From positions 1 to 64,000 of the forward strand of contig JAHHHF010000092.1 in NCBI GenBank assembly GCA_019359495.1: DNA of 64,000 nucleotides, read 5' to 3'. Origin of the DNA: Goleter apudmare HA4340-LM2 (GTDB taxonomy: Bacteria; Cyanobacteriota; Cyanobacteriia; Cyanobacteriales; Nostocaceae). Of the stretch, positions 16,384-25,653 are shown one piece after another. Under the pieces are notes generated by a model. That model ran no database searches and was not told the DNA's origin. It saw only the letters and a program-made list of their open reading frames with translations. The stretch's first letter is position 1, and each line of letters starts with the position of its first letter. A program made the position numbers and the translations under genes.

Positions 16384-18588
16384 ATGGGAATGAGTAAGCA
16401 GCTAGGCAAGCGTCTTGTAAAGTTCTTTTTTGGACTGAAACCAACGCTTGGGCAAGGACAAAGAGAATTGATTACTGCCTCCAGTGTTGCAATCTGCATC
16501 TTGCTTCTGCGTACTGTGGGATTGCTGCAATCTTTGGAACTGGCAGCTTTTGATCAGTTGTTTCGCTTACGTCCAAATGAAATGCCAGAAGAGCGTATTA
16601 CTATTGTATCGATTGATGAGGCTTCTTTACGCCAAGTTGGTTCTTGGCCGATTCCAGATGGCGTGATTGCCCAGTTATTGCAAAAGTTGCAAGTTTACCA
16701 ACCCAGTGCGATTGGCTTAGATATCTATCGAGATTTGCCAGTGGAGCCTGGTCATGAGGATTTGCTTGCAGTTTATCAATCGACACAGAACTTGATTGGT
16801 ATTGAGCAACTGGCAAATAACAAAAATACCAGCGTTTCACCTCCACCAGTACTCAATCAGCTGGATCAAGTAGGTTTTAATAATGTGTTGTATGACTCTG
16901 ATGGTAGAGTCCGCCGCAGTTTGCTGTATTGGCATATTAACCATCAAGGACACGAAAGTTTGGCACTCAAGTTAGCTTTAGTATATTTAAAGTCATACGG
17001 GATTATTCCCAAAAAAGCCAACAACTCCGATGATTTGCAGTTGGGGAAGGCAGTGTTTACCCCGTTTCGGTCTACAGATGGGCCTTATGTGGGAGCTGAT
17101 GCCAAAGGCTACCAAATTTTATCTAATTTTCCCAAACCAAGTTGTCAAAATAAATCTACAGAACCTTGTGCTTATCGCCACGTGTCGATGAGGGATGTGT
17201 TAGCGGACAAAGTACCAAAAAGCTGGATTAGCGATCGCATCGTGCTGATTGGTTCTACTGCTCCCAGTCTCCAGGATTTTGTGTTCATTCCTCACTCCAG
17301 TCGGCTCATAGGTGCAGCCCAGCCTGTGGCTGGTGTTGAACTGCAAGCTTATTTTGTGGGGGAGTTAATTTCAGCAGCCTTGGAAGGAAGGCCTTTACTC
17401 AAAGTTTGGCCTAAAGCACTCGAATACTTGTGGATTTTTGCCTGGTCTTACTTGGGAGCAGTGACGACGTGGCGAATCAAACGGTTGACTCTCGCCATCC
17501 TCAGTATGCTGCTATGTTGTTTGTCACTATTTCTTGGTGCTTATGTAGCTTTTATGTATGGCTGGTGGACACCAATTGTGCCAGCACTGTTGACATTTAG
17601 TGGTTCAGCTATATGCATTATTAGTTATATTGCCTACATGCAAGAAGAATTGAAGCGTTCCAAAGAGTTTTTGCATCAGGTAATTAATACGATTCCTGAT
17701 CCCATTTTTGTGAAAAATCAACAACATCAGTGGATTGTTGTCAATGAAGCTTATTGTCGGTTTATCGGTTACCCAAATCGGTTGTTAATTGAGAAGTCAG
17801 ACTATGATTTTTTCCCAAAACATGAAGCCGACGTGTTTAGAAAACAAGATCATCTGACTTTCCGGACTCAGGAACCCCAGGAAAATGAAGAAGAATTTAC
17901 TGATGCCAATGGTACAACTCATCTGATTGCGACTAAGCGATCGCTACACAAAGATGCTGCGGGCAATTTCTTTTTAGTCGGGGTGATTCGAGATATTACG
18001 CAGCGCAAGTTGATGGAAGAACAACTCAAGCGTACTGCTGCTGATTTATACCGCTCCAACAGTGAATTGAAGCGCAAGGAAGACCACATGCGCTATCTGG
18101 CATATCACGATCCCCTTACTGGTTTATCTAATCGCAAATTTTTTGCTGAACAACTTTATGAATCGTTGCATTGGGCACAGAGTAATAATTTGTTGCTTGG
18201 ATTGCTATTTATTGATCTGGATGGCTTTAAGCAAGTTAACGATACTCTAGGCCATGAAATAGGCGATCGCCTACTAGTCACCATTGCTCAACGGCTGAGT
18301 AACTCTTTACGCGGTAGTGATACCGTTTCACGCTTGGGTGGCGATGAATTTACTGTAATTTTACGGGCAATTCCCAACGTACAAGTAGCAGCTAAAGTTG
18401 CTGAGAAGATTTTAAGTACCATTACTGAGCCAATTGTTTTAGATGGATACACCACTAAAGTCTCAGCTAGTATTGGTATTAGTGTCTACCCAATTAACAG
18501 TCAGGACAGTGAAGCTTTGGTTAAAGAAGCAGATAATGCCATGTACCGTGCCAAGCACCTCGGTAAAAACCGCTATGAATTTGCTTGA
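16384..18588 (+). CDS. CHASE2-PAS-GGDEF diguanylate cyclase
   Basis: A 734-aa membrane sensor. After one N-terminal hydrophobic segment comes an extracytoplasmic CHASE2 domain (about residues 55-330, with AAFDQLFRLRP and ITIVSIDEASLRQVG). Three membrane segments follow at about 345-415, then a PAS domain at about 425-540. The GGDEF domain is complete. It opens DPLTGLSNRKFF, has FIDLDGFKQVNDTLGH, and an intact GGDEF at residues 652-656. The inhibitory I-site RGSD is at 643-646, five residues ahead. So it should synthesise c-di-GMP with product inhibition. There is no EAL domain. It is monocistronic and its ligand is unknown. Confidence 0.92.
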   Translation: MGMSKQLGKRLVKFFFGLKPTLGQGQRELITASSVAICILLLRTVGLLQSLELAAFDQLFRLRPNEMPEERITIVSIDEASLRQVGSWPIPDGVIAQLLQKLQVYQPSAIGLDIYRDLPVEPGHEDLLAVYQSTQNLIGIEQLANNKNTSVSPPPVLNQLDQVGFNNVLYDSDGRVRRSLLYWHINHQGHESLALKLALVYLKSYGIIPKKANNSDDLQLGKAVFTPFRSTDGPYVGADAKGYQILSNFPKPSCQNKSTEPCAYRHVSMRDVLADKVPKSWISDRIVLIGSTAPSLQDFVFIPHSSRLIGAAQPVAGVELQAYFVGELISAALEGRPLLKVWPKALEYLWIFAWSYLGAVTTWRIKRLTLAILSMLLCCLSLFLGAYVAFMYGWWTPIVPALLTFSGSAICIISYIAYMQEELKRSKEFLHQVINTIPDPIFVKNQQHQWIVVNEAYCRFIGYPNRLLIEKSDYDFFPKHEADVFRKQDHLTFRTQEPQENEEEFTDANGTTHLIATKRSLHKDAAGNFFLVGVIRDITQRKLMEEQLKRTAADLYRSNSELKRKEDHMRYLAYHDPLTGLSNRKFFAEQLYESLHWAQSNNLLLGLLFIDLDGFKQVNDTLGHEIGDRLLVTIAQRLSNSLRGSDTVSRLGGDEFTVILRAIPNVQVAAKVAEKILSTITEPIVLDGYTTKVSASIGISVYPINSQDSEALVKEADNAMYRAKHLGKNRYEFA

Positions 18589-19081
18589 TTTTTTACTGTG
18601 AAAAATCACTTAATTGACTAATCTGCCTCTGCAAATATTCAATATATGGCAATTACAAGCCTTGCAGTGAGGGAAATTTTACTTCTCTATAGCTTTTCCG
18701 GAAATACTTGTTTTAGCTTGAATAATACTATACCCATTTCTCAAAAGTATGTGACATATAGGTTGCCAGAATCTCTGACTAAGAACCTAATGTGTAGCAA
18801 AGCAAACTTTTTTGGGTGAGCACAAATCTCATCAAGAAAATATTTCTGGAGATTTTTACGGGTTTGGTTAACTAAAAAACAAAAATCTATAACTTTAGGC
18901 TGAAGCCATATTACTTAAGTATCAAGTATATTCGTGTGCAGCAGCCCAAATGCGGCTAGATAAAGTATCGAAAGCTACCTACAACTTAAGTAGTAACCTC
19001 CTAACCGCAAAAAAATTAATTAAATTTTAATATTTTCTGAGAAAATGTAGGTAGAATCACCGAAGATAGAAAAATAGTGTT
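18589..19081. other. AT-rich spacer, nothing recognised
   Basis: I see no gene, strong hairpin or repeat array in these 493 bp. The last part is the leader of the small secreted-protein gene. Confidence 0.6.
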
Positions 19082-19351
19082 ATGAAACTAGAAGCATGGA
19101 GTCTACCAAAACTCATAGGAACTAATTTAAGAATTACCAGCGCTGTAATTTTGTGTTTTAGCGCTTACCTCAGCATTCCCAAAATTGTCGATTCGACGTA
19201 TAGGTTAAGCAGTTTGCCTACTAAAAGCTTTAACCGTAGTAGCAACCGCAGCTTTGCTAACGTCAAAGCTAAACCTCAGGATTCCCAAGATATATATGTG
19301 CCACCAAATTATGGGGGGCCTGATAGTCAGCATGGTAGTGGAACCCGCTAA
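19082..19351 (+). CDS. Small secreted or membrane-anchored protein with PPNYGGPDSQHGSGTR tail
   Basis: An 89-aa hypothetical protein. A hydrophobic stretch at residues 17-33 (ITSAVILCFSAYLSI) suggests a signal peptide or single anchor. The middle is Ser/Asn/Arg-rich and disordered. The C-terminus reads YVPPNYGGPDSQHGSGTR. A 'PPxxGxPxxxxGxGTR' phrase occurs in other cyanobacterial secreted proteins, where I recall it ahead of a larger domain. Here it ends the protein, so this may be a stand-alone or truncated version. The ATG start follows an AT-rich leader, and the 6-bp hairpin at 19373-19389 lies just after the stop. The function is unknown. Confidence 0.65.
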   Translation: MKLEAWSLPKLIGTNLRITSAVILCFSAYLSIPKIVDSTYRLSSLPTKSFNRSSNRSFANVKAKPQDSQDIYVPPNYGGPDSQHGSGTR

Positions 19352-19372
19352 GGTGTTAACAACTCTAAATTA

Positions 19373-19389
19373 GACTGCTTGCAGCAGTC
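19373..19389 (+). terminator. Weak hairpin after the 89-aa gene
   Basis: GACTGC-TTGCA-GCAGTC gives a 6-bp stem 21 bp past the stop. No T-run follows, so terminator function is uncertain. Confidence 0.25.
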
Positions 19390-19489
19390 GTGGTTAGGTA
19401 AAAGCTGAAAGGAATTAATTTTTCTGGAACTTTTTCTCAACTCTTGCAAGAAGTCTAGATTTGCAGGCATGGAGGGAAATGCACCCTTG

Positions 19490-21271
19490 CTATTTCACTG
19501 GTAAATTTTCGAGCACAGCAGATTTCCACCAATGGTGATTTTGGATAATTGTGTGGGCTTGCCAATCAGGGTTTGGTTGGGGGTAATCTAGGCGATAATG
19601 TCCACCCCGGCTTTCAGTTCTAAAAGCAGCACTTTTGAGAATTAAATAGGCTATATCTAGCAGATTGCGGGTTTCTGCCCACAGTCGCAGCTGGCGTTCT
19701 ACATCTGGTAGATCGAGGCTAGCAGGTTGTGGGGGACTTAAAGTTAGTAAAAATTGACTTAAAGGTAAGGCTGCGAAATCTTGTTGCCAAGATGTGATGG
19801 TAGCGATCGCTGTTTCTAAGCCTGACTGTTCTCGACAAATACCAGCATTTTCCCACACCAGGCGGGGTAATTTCTGCCTTAAGGCTTCTAGTTGTATTTG
19901 CTGGGTATACCAATCATCGACATCAGTCTGTAATTTACGCACTGGCAATACTGGGACTTCTGGCTGCAACTCGACACCTGTCAGGTCAATATTAGCCATC
20001 TGAGCGCTAAATACGATGCATTCCAGCAGCGAATTACTAGCTAAACGATTAGCCCCATGCACCCCTGTACTGGCAGTTTCTCCCACAGCATACAAACCAG
20101 GAATATTGGTGTGATTCATCAAATCTGCGGCAATTCCACCCATCCAGTAATGGGCAGCAGGGGCCACAGGAATTGGTTCATTGAAGACATCAATACCCCA
20201 ATATTGACAAACCTTAATGATGTTAGGAAAGCGGTAACGAATCTTTTCGGCAGGGATGGAGCGCATATCTAACCACACAGTGGCTTTGGCTAAATCAGTA
20301 GATGTGCGTTGTAAATGGCTAAAAATCGCTCTACTAACTACATCTCTGGGCGCGAGTTCACCAGCTGGGTGGTAATCAAAAGCAAACCGCCGCCCCTCGT
20401 CATCGATCAGGTGTGCGCCTTCTCCACGTACAGCTTCACTGATTAAAAAGCGGTCTGCACCAGGTTTAGTGAGGGCAGTCGGGTGAAATTGGATAAATTC
20501 TAAGTCGCGGAGGATTGCCCCTGCGCGATAGGCGATCGCTACGCCATCACCTGTACTAACAGCCGGGTTGGTGGTTTGGGCAAAAACTTGACCACCGCCA
20601 CCAGTTGCCAATACCACAGCACCAGCCTTTACCCAGGTAATTTGACCTTGGTAAAATAGGCTAATTCCTTGACAGCGATCGCTTGCGGGTTCAATCCACA
20701 AACTCAGCGCTAAAGCTTGCTGGATGACTTGAATATTTTGGCGGCGGAGGACTTGAGCGGTGAGAGTGGTAGTCACTTCTCTACCTGTGGTGTCGGCGGC
20801 GTGAAGCACACGGTTACGAGAATGGGCGGCTTCCAAAGTTAAAGCCAAAGCTTGACCGTGACGATCAAAGGCTACCCCCAAGTTGACCAAGGATTTAATA
20901 CAGCTAGGGGCTTGTTGGGCGAGAAATTCCACAGCAGCGACATCACACAAACCTGCACCTGCGCGGATTGTATCTTCAATGTGCAAAGCCGGAGAATCTT
21001 CCGGGGCGATCGCTGCGGCAATACCACCCTGGGCCCAATCACTAGCAGACAGAGAAACAGTTTCTTTAGTAATTAAGCCGACTTGTAAGTGTTCTGGTAG
21101 ACAAAGTGCTGTATAGAGTCCAGCAGCACCAGCCCCGACTACTAAGACATCAAACTGGCTAGGAGTATTTATATTTTGAGGCAAGGTAAAAGCAAGGGGG
21201 GAATAGGGGAAGAAGGGGGGAGAGGAAGAGGGGGGAAGGGGAAATACTACTTCCCTTTGTCTCCTTCTCAC
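19490..21271 (-). CDS. nadB: L-aspartate oxidase NadB
   Basis: Up to 593 aa. NadB oxidises L-aspartate to iminoaspartate, the first step of NAD synthesis, using FAD. Seen are the Rossmann FAD motif VVGAGAAGLYTALCL, SLSASDWAQGGIAAA, the active-site region EFIQFHPTAL with RGEGAHLIDDEGRRF, and YWMGGIAADL followed by GETASTGVHGANRLASNSLLEC. The C-terminal helical domain is shortened but present. The first 29 residues (Pro/Ser/Phe-rich) come from a low-complexity purine/pyrimidine tract at 21185-21260. The true start may instead be the in-frame TTG at 21184, just before LPQNINTPSQFDVL. psbU lies upstream on the same strand. Confidence 0.93.
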   Translation of the reverse strand: MRRRQREVVFPLPPSSSPPFFPYSPLAFTLPQNINTPSQFDVLVVGAGAAGLYTALCLPEHLQVGLITKETVSLSASDWAQGGIAAAIAPEDSPALHIEDTIRAGAGLCDVAAVEFLAQQAPSCIKSLVNLGVAFDRHGQALALTLEAAHSRNRVLHAADTTGREVTTTLTAQVLRRQNIQVIQQALALSLWIEPASDRCQGISLFYQGQITWVKAGAVVLATGGGGQVFAQTTNPAVSTGDGVAIAYRAGAILRDLEFIQFHPTALTKPGADRFLISEAVRGEGAHLIDDEGRRFAFDYHPAGELAPRDVVSRAIFSHLQRTSTDLAKATVWLDMRSIPAEKIRYRFPNIIKVCQYWGIDVFNEPIPVAPAAHYWMGGIAADLMNHTNIPGLYAVGETASTGVHGANRLASNSLLECIVFSAQMANIDLTGVELQPEVPVLPVRKLQTDVDDWYTQQIQLEALRQKLPRLVWENAGICREQSGLETAIATITSWQQDFAALPLSQFLLTLSPPQPASLDLPDVERQLRLWAETRNLLDIAYLILKSAAFRTESRGGHYRLDYPQPNPDWQAHTIIQNHHWWKSAVLENLPVK

Positions 21272-21334
21272 CCATCCCTATCTCTAATGTTACTTCCCAC
21301 TACTTATAAGCAGGAGTGGGTTGTTAACATGTAG

Positions 21335-21760
21335 TTATCGGTAGATGCCATTGTTAAAGCGATCGTCTCCTTCATTGAAGACAGACTCTAGTTCTGTCAC
21401 GGTGAAGTTATCGAAGTTGGCTTGTAAAGTTTGTTTTTGACGTTCGCTCAATCCTGGAATATTCAACACATCCTCTACCTTTTGGTAAGGAGCATTCTTG
21501 ATAATTTTCTTAGCAAGAGTAGGATATAGTCCTGGATACTGTTGGAAAGCTCGGACGTTGGTATTATTCAAATCAACTTTTTTGCCAAATTCCGTTCCTA
21601 GTTTGGCGTCTGCCTTATTCTGCCCAACTGCCAGAATTGGGACTTGAGGCAAAACCAGACTTTGGAAATTAGCAGCTTGGGCTATGGGAGTAGTTCCCAG
21701 CCATCCCCAGCAACCAAGCAATAAGCTAAACACTGTTAATAAACGCACCAATCCTTTCAC
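21335..21760 (-). CDS. psbU: Photosystem II extrinsic protein PsbU (12 kDa)
   Basis: A 141-aa precursor starting at GTG. A signal peptide ends near AQAANFQ (residue 30), directing the protein to the thylakoid lumen. The mature part carries the helix-hairpin-helix pattern of PsbU ([18 protein letters not shown] and [14 protein letters not shown]) and ends FNNGIYR. PsbU is one of the extrinsic proteins that shield the oxygen-evolving manganese cluster of photosystem II. Length and composition are standard. nadB lies downstream on the same strand, 63 bp from the psbU stop, so read-through is possible. Confidence 0.95.
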   Translation of the reverse strand: MKGLVRLLTVFSLLLGCWGWLGTTPIAQAANFQSLVLPQVPILAVGQNKADAKLGTEFGKKVDLNNTNVRAFQQYPGLYPTLAKKIIKNAPYQKVEDVLNIPGLSERQKQTLQANFDNFTVTELESVFNEGDDRFNNGIYR

Positions 21761-22100
21761 GATTTTTCTACCTCATTCCATCAAATAGAAAATAAAAGCT
21801 TTAAGCTCACAGCTGTCAGTTGTCGGTGTTCATTAGTTATTGGTCATATCCTTGGGGGATTTCTCCCCTTCAGGAGGCTACAAGAACGGAGGACTCGTCA
21901 GAGTAGCGAGAGTACCAATCACAAAAGACAAAGAACAAAAAACAAAAACCGATCACTTAATCAACACACAGCAGTCATCAGAAACTAATATACAGCGTAT
22001 TAATATCCACAATATTTACCGCTAATGGGTTCAGCCTGATTTTTGTGAAAATTAGTTGCACTCAACCGCGCCCAACAGCATTGACAGTCGCTGTTGCAAC
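21761..22100. other. Spacer and leader upstream of psbU
   Basis: These 340 bp contain a GGGG/CCCC hairpin segment at about 21851-21877 (CTTGGGGGATTTCTCCCCTTC), within the likely psbU leader, and otherwise AT-rich sequence. No gene or clear promoter could be assigned. Confidence 0.5.
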
Positions 22101-22856
22101 TCAGGCAAGGGTGGCTGCTAATAAAAATAGGCTATCTACCAAAATAGTACTCAAAACCGCTCCACTAAAAGCATACCAATGGCGCTGCTTTCTACCTAAC
22201 GGCAAAAGCCCGACTGTTAGCAGCGCTAAGGCCAGAATTACCGCCCAAGCTGCACCCCAAGGCGTATCTACTTGTATGAGAGCATTTTTTAAAACTTGTA
22301 CAGCAGCCTCTGGTTCTACGCGCATAACTTGTCGCCAATAGGGCATCAAATCCACCAGGTAAAAGTAAACATCTGTTAAGGCTGTACCAAGTAACGATCC
22401 TAAATAAAACCAGTTACCTACCTTGCCCCAATTCCTCGCTAAACACCAAACAGCAAAGGGTAGCCCTATGGACTCTATTGGCAAATGCCACAAGGGTTCC
22501 CAACGTAACCAGCCCCAGTAAACTGCGCCGGCTAACCAACTCCAGCTAAACCCAAAGAGCAAGTCTCCCCAAATATAAGTTCTAGGACGTGACATTAATT
22601 TAAAACTCAGCCATACCCAAAACCCTGTGATTAATAAACACAGAGTTGGTAGCGATCGCACTAGTGGCGCTTCGATAAACACTGGCACTGATACCAAAAA
22701 TACTGCGGCTGCCAAAACTATCCAAAGTTGCCTTGAAGCCTGAGATATCGGCAGATTGGCAGATTGGGCGAGTCTGGACTCCAATTGTTGAATGTCTATA
22801 TGCCTGGTTTCCGAGGCTGTAGTAGCACCGTAAGAAGAAAATGTATTATTAATCAA
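22101..22856 (-). CDS. DUF3120 family membrane protein
   Basis: A 251-aa integral membrane protein with six or seven hydrophobic segments after a polar N-terminus of about 45 residues. Recognisable stretches are LWIVLAAAVFLVSVPVF, TYIWGDLLFGFSWSWLAGAVYW, WLRWEPLWHLPIES and LVDLMPYWRQVM. They match the cyanobacterial and plastid-lineage family DUF3120, whose function is not known to me. The conserved Trp-rich loop segments suggest a pigment- or lipid-associated thylakoid protein, which is inference only. It is transcribed toward psbU on the same strand, 340 bp away. Confidence 0.8.
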   Translation of the reverse strand: MINNTFSSYGATTASETRHIDIQQLESRLAQSANLPISQASRQLWIVLAAAVFLVSVPVFIEAPLVRSLPTLCLLITGFWVWLSFKLMSRPRTYIWGDLLFGFSWSWLAGAVYWGWLRWEPLWHLPIESIGLPFAVWCLARNWGKVGNWFYLGSLLGTALTDVYFYLVDLMPYWRQVMRVEPEAAVQVLKNALIQVDTPWGAAWAVILALALLTVGLLPLGRKQRHWYAFSGAVLSTILVDSLFLLAATLA

Positions 22857-23279
22857 AGTTTTTAATATTTGTTACGTAACTTTATCTTATTTAAGATATC
22901 ACACGGATAAATCCCCCCCTAGGGCATTTTAATCTAAAACAGCAGACAACTTGATCGATTCATGGGTGTTTTGGGAAAATCGCCCCACCGCATAGGGCAT
23001 TGGTAACTTCTCCATGCCCTATATCCAATGCCCCATACCCCAAGTCGGTGGTTCAGGTTACTCTCCCACCCATAAGGGGATGGAGTTGCCCGCCGACTTT
23101 TATAAAGGTTTTGTAAATTACCAAAATTACGTTGACTTAATTGGGGTGGGTGTAAGAACATGGCCAGCGTCTTGGCAGTGTAATTTACTTAAGTTGATGC
23201 TTCTCAAGGGTAGGGTGCAGTAAAAAGTATACAAAGCAACATCACCAGTTCAACAATGTTCATAAGGTATTAATTGTAT
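22857..23279. other. Divergent spacer with a long imperfect hairpin
   Basis: The spacer separates the divergent DUF3120 and uppP genes. It contains STRR-like CCCATGCC units at about 23005-23041 and the hairpin at 23042-23099. No gene is supported. Confidence 0.6.
23042..23099. repeat. Long hairpin with 10-bp arms
   Basis: AAGTCGGTGG (23042-23051) pairs with CCGCCGACTT (23090-23099) with one wobble. Inside, CTCC/GGAG and CCC/GGG segments can extend the structure. The inner text AAGGGGATGGAGTTGCC resembles AGAGGATGGAGTTTCC near 2740, so it may be a dispersed repeat. A structured leader is the alternative. Confidence 0.45.
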
Positions 23280-24104
23280 ATGGAGTTTATTCAAGCGTTT
23301 ATTTTGGGTATTGTTCAAGGTATTACGGAATTCTTGCCAATCAGTAGCACTGCACATCTACTAATTGTGACCAAAGTATTTGGCTGGAAAGAACTCGGTG
23401 CTAAAGATTTTGTCGATGCCATTCAGTTTGGTAGTGTGATCGCAATTGTGATGTATTTTTGGTCACTGATTTCTAATATTGTCAAAGGTGGAATCATAGC
23501 CATCCAAGAGCGAGACTGGCAAAGGGAAGAATGGAAAATAATTGTTGGTATTGTAGTAGGAACAATACCTGCTCTAAGTGTAGGTTTTGTGTTTAAAGAT
23601 GCTATCCCTGAGAGCGCTTTAATTATCGCCATCATGTCGATTGTCATGGCAATTTTACTAGGCTTGGCTGAAAAATTTGGCACTCGGAAGCGAGGTTTCA
23701 ATTCATTGCAGATTCAGGATGGTATTTTAGTGGGATTGGGACAAACACTGGCGTTGATTCCTGGTGTGTCTCGTTCTGGTTCAACCTTAACAACTGCCCT
23801 ATTTTTAGGATTAGAACGCGATACAGCAGCGAAATTCTCATTTTTGTTAGGGTTTCCAACCCTCACCATTGCGACTCTGTATAAAAGTCTGAAAATCTTT
23901 AAATTATTTCAAGCCCAACAGTTACCAGATAATATTGTTTGGTTGCTAATTGTGGGGATTATTTCTACCTTTATTTTTTCCTATCTCTCAATTGCATTTT
24001 TGATCAGATACTTGCAAACCAAAAACACCTTGATTTTTGTTTGGTATAGATTGGCATTTGGCAGTGTAATATTATTAGCGATCGCCGCAGGTTGGCAAGG
24101 ATAG
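23280..24104 (+). CDS. uppP: Undecaprenyl-diphosphatase UppP (BacA)
   Basis: A 274-aa membrane enzyme that dephosphorylates undecaprenyl diphosphate to recycle the lipid carrier for peptidoglycan and surface polysaccharides. The two hallmark motifs are present. The first is the glutamate-rich GIVQGITEFLPISSTAHL near residue 10. The second is the PGVSRSGSTLTTAL phosphatase-like motif near residue 160. About eight hydrophobic segments span the protein. I chose ATG at 23280; an in-frame TTG sits two codons upstream. The active-site Glu, Ser and Arg are intact. It is divergent from the DUF3120 gene. Confidence 0.95.
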   Translation: MEFIQAFILGIVQGITEFLPISSTAHLLIVTKVFGWKELGAKDFVDAIQFGSVIAIVMYFWSLISNIVKGGIIAIQERDWQREEWKIIVGIVVGTIPALSVGFVFKDAIPESALIIAIMSIVMAILLGLAEKFGTRKRGFNSLQIQDGILVGLGQTLALIPGVSRSGSTLTTALFLGLERDTAAKFSFLLGFPTLTIATLYKSLKIFKLFQAQQLPDNIVWLLIVGIISTFIFSYLSIAFLIRYLQTKNTLIFVWYRLAFGSVILLAIAAGWQG

Positions 24105-24276
24105 TTGCAAGCACATGACAATCCGATTTGAGTTGTCCAACTATTGGTGGAAGAGCACGATCACATATCTTGCACTGAGAAACTTCGATGCCAATTCCAT
24201 AACTCAGTGCCAACTCTCTCAGGCGTTCAATAGCTGATACTTTTTGCTGGCGAGTCCTGTAGTGGTATTCTGCCAT
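24004..24276 (-). CDS. Possible small hypothetical protein overlapping the uppP 3' end
   Basis: This 90-aa frame runs antiparallel into the last 100 bp of uppP. The first two thirds (MAEYHYRTRQQKVSAIERL, then LALSYGIGIEVSQCKIC) have balanced composition and ordinary cyanobacterial codon use. Residues past about 65 are the complement of the uppP end. It may be a real short gene with a run-on tail or a fortuitous frame. I do not recognise it. Its ATG lies 43 bp from the divergently transcribed radical SAM gene. Confidence 0.35.
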   Translation of the reverse strand: MAEYHYRTRQQKVSAIERLRELALSYGIGIEVSQCKICDRALPPIVGQLKSDCHVLATILANLRRSLIILHCQMPIYTKQKSRCFWFASI

Positions 24277-24319
24277 AGTCTATAGTCATTACTAGTGACT
24301 ATTTTTTGGCTTTTGACTC

Positions 24320-25645
24320 ATGGCTGCTATTCTTCCAGCCCGGATTACTAGAATAATTCCTGATTCCATAGCCGCAGAGATTGGCTTTGAGGCGGGGGAT
24401 GCGATCGTTGCTATCAATGGCACACGTCCCCGTGATTTAATTGATTATCAATTTTTATGTGCTGACGAGGTTTTAGAACTAGAAGTTTTAGATGCTGTGG
24501 GTAAAACCCATCACCTGGAAATCGAAAAAGATTACGACGAAGATTTGGGGTTAGAGTTTGAGAGCGCCCTATTTGATGGCTTGATTCAGTGTAATAATCG
24601 CTGTCCATTCTGCTTTATTGACCAACAACCCCCAGGTAAGCGCTCTAGCTTGTACTTTAAGGATGACGATTACCGTCTCAGCTTTTTGTACGGCTCTTAC
24701 CTCACCCTTACCAATTTATCTGAAAAAGAATGGCAACGCATTGAACAGATGCGCCTGTCTCCTCTATATGTATCCGTTCATGCAACAGAACCCGAAGTAA
24801 GAATTAAACTGCTAAAAAATCAGCGTGCTGGACAAATATTAGAGCAAATCAAGTGGTTCCAAGCGAGAAGATTACAAATACATGCCCAGGTAGTCGTGTG
24901 CCCCGGTATAAATGATGGCAAGCATTTGGAACAAACTTTACAGGATTTAGCGTCATTTTATACTGGTGAAGTGCCTGCTGTGGCATCAGTGGCCATAGTA
25001 CCGGTGGGGTTAACTAAGTTTCGTCCCCAAGAAGACGAACTTATACCCGTCACACCCGAAAAAGCCCAGGAAGTGATTGCCCAAGTTCAAGCGCTATCGC
25101 AAGCATTTCGCCAACAGTATGGTTCTAACGTCGTTTGGTTAGCCGATGAGTGGTTTTTAATTGCTGGGGAGGAATTGCCTGACGAATCAGAATATGAAGA
25201 CTATCCGCAAATTGATAATGGTGTTGGTTCTATTCGGTTGTTTCTTAAACAGTTTGCAGCTACCGCCACAGAATTATTACCACCAAAAATTTATTCTGAG
25301 AGAAAATTTATTTGGGTGGTTGGGAACGCAGTGGAAAAAGCATTTCAACCGATTTTAAAACAGTTAAACGCGGTGGAAGGCTTAGAAGTCAGTATGCGGG
25401 CCTTATCTAGCGATTATTGGGGACAAAATATCAGTGTAACTGGCCTACTGACTGGGCATGATTTACTTTTAAACTTAAAAGGGCAAGATTTAGGCAACGG
25501 TATTTTATTAGCAAATGTCATGCTCAAACATGGTGAATTGCTATTTTTAGATGATATGAGTGTTGAAGATGTCGCCCGCCAACTGGATAAAAAAATCTTT
25601 CCGGTGGCAGGAATTGCAGAATTAATCAATACTTGTATTTCTTAA
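24320..25645 (+). CDS. PDZ-radical SAM protein, TIGR03279-type cyanobacterial FeS protein
   Basis: A 441-aa protein of a cyanobacterium-specific family. A PDZ-like segment opens it (ARITRIIPDSIAAEIGFEAG, residues 6-75). A radical SAM-like region follows with CNNRCPFCFIDQ near residue 95, which fits a 4Fe-4S site. The C-terminal half is DUF512-like (VVCPGINDGKHLEQTL, PVGLTKFR). The conserved cysteine triplet and the PPGKRSSLYFKDDDYRLSF segment mark the family. Reaction and substrate are not known. It stands just downstream of uppP on the same strand with a 215-bp gap. No hairpin separates it from uppP. Confidence 0.88.
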   Translation: MAAILPARITRIIPDSIAAEIGFEAGDAIVAINGTRPRDLIDYQFLCADEVLELEVLDAVGKTHHLEIEKDYDEDLGLEFESALFDGLIQCNNRCPFCFIDQQPPGKRSSLYFKDDDYRLSFLYGSYLTLTNLSEKEWQRIEQMRLSPLYVSVHATEPEVRIKLLKNQRAGQILEQIKWFQARRLQIHAQVVVCPGINDGKHLEQTLQDLASFYTGEVPAVASVAIVPVGLTKFRPQEDELIPVTPEKAQEVIAQVQALSQAFRQQYGSNVVWLADEWFLIAGEELPDESEYEDYPQIDNGVGSIRLFLKQFAATATELLPPKIYSERKFIWVVGNAVEKAFQPILKQLNAVEGLEVSMRALSSDYWGQNISVTGLLTGHDLLLNLKGQDLGNGILLANVMLKHGELLFLDDMSVEDVARQLDKKIFPVAGIAELINTCIS

Positions 25646-25653
25646 GTAAAGAG

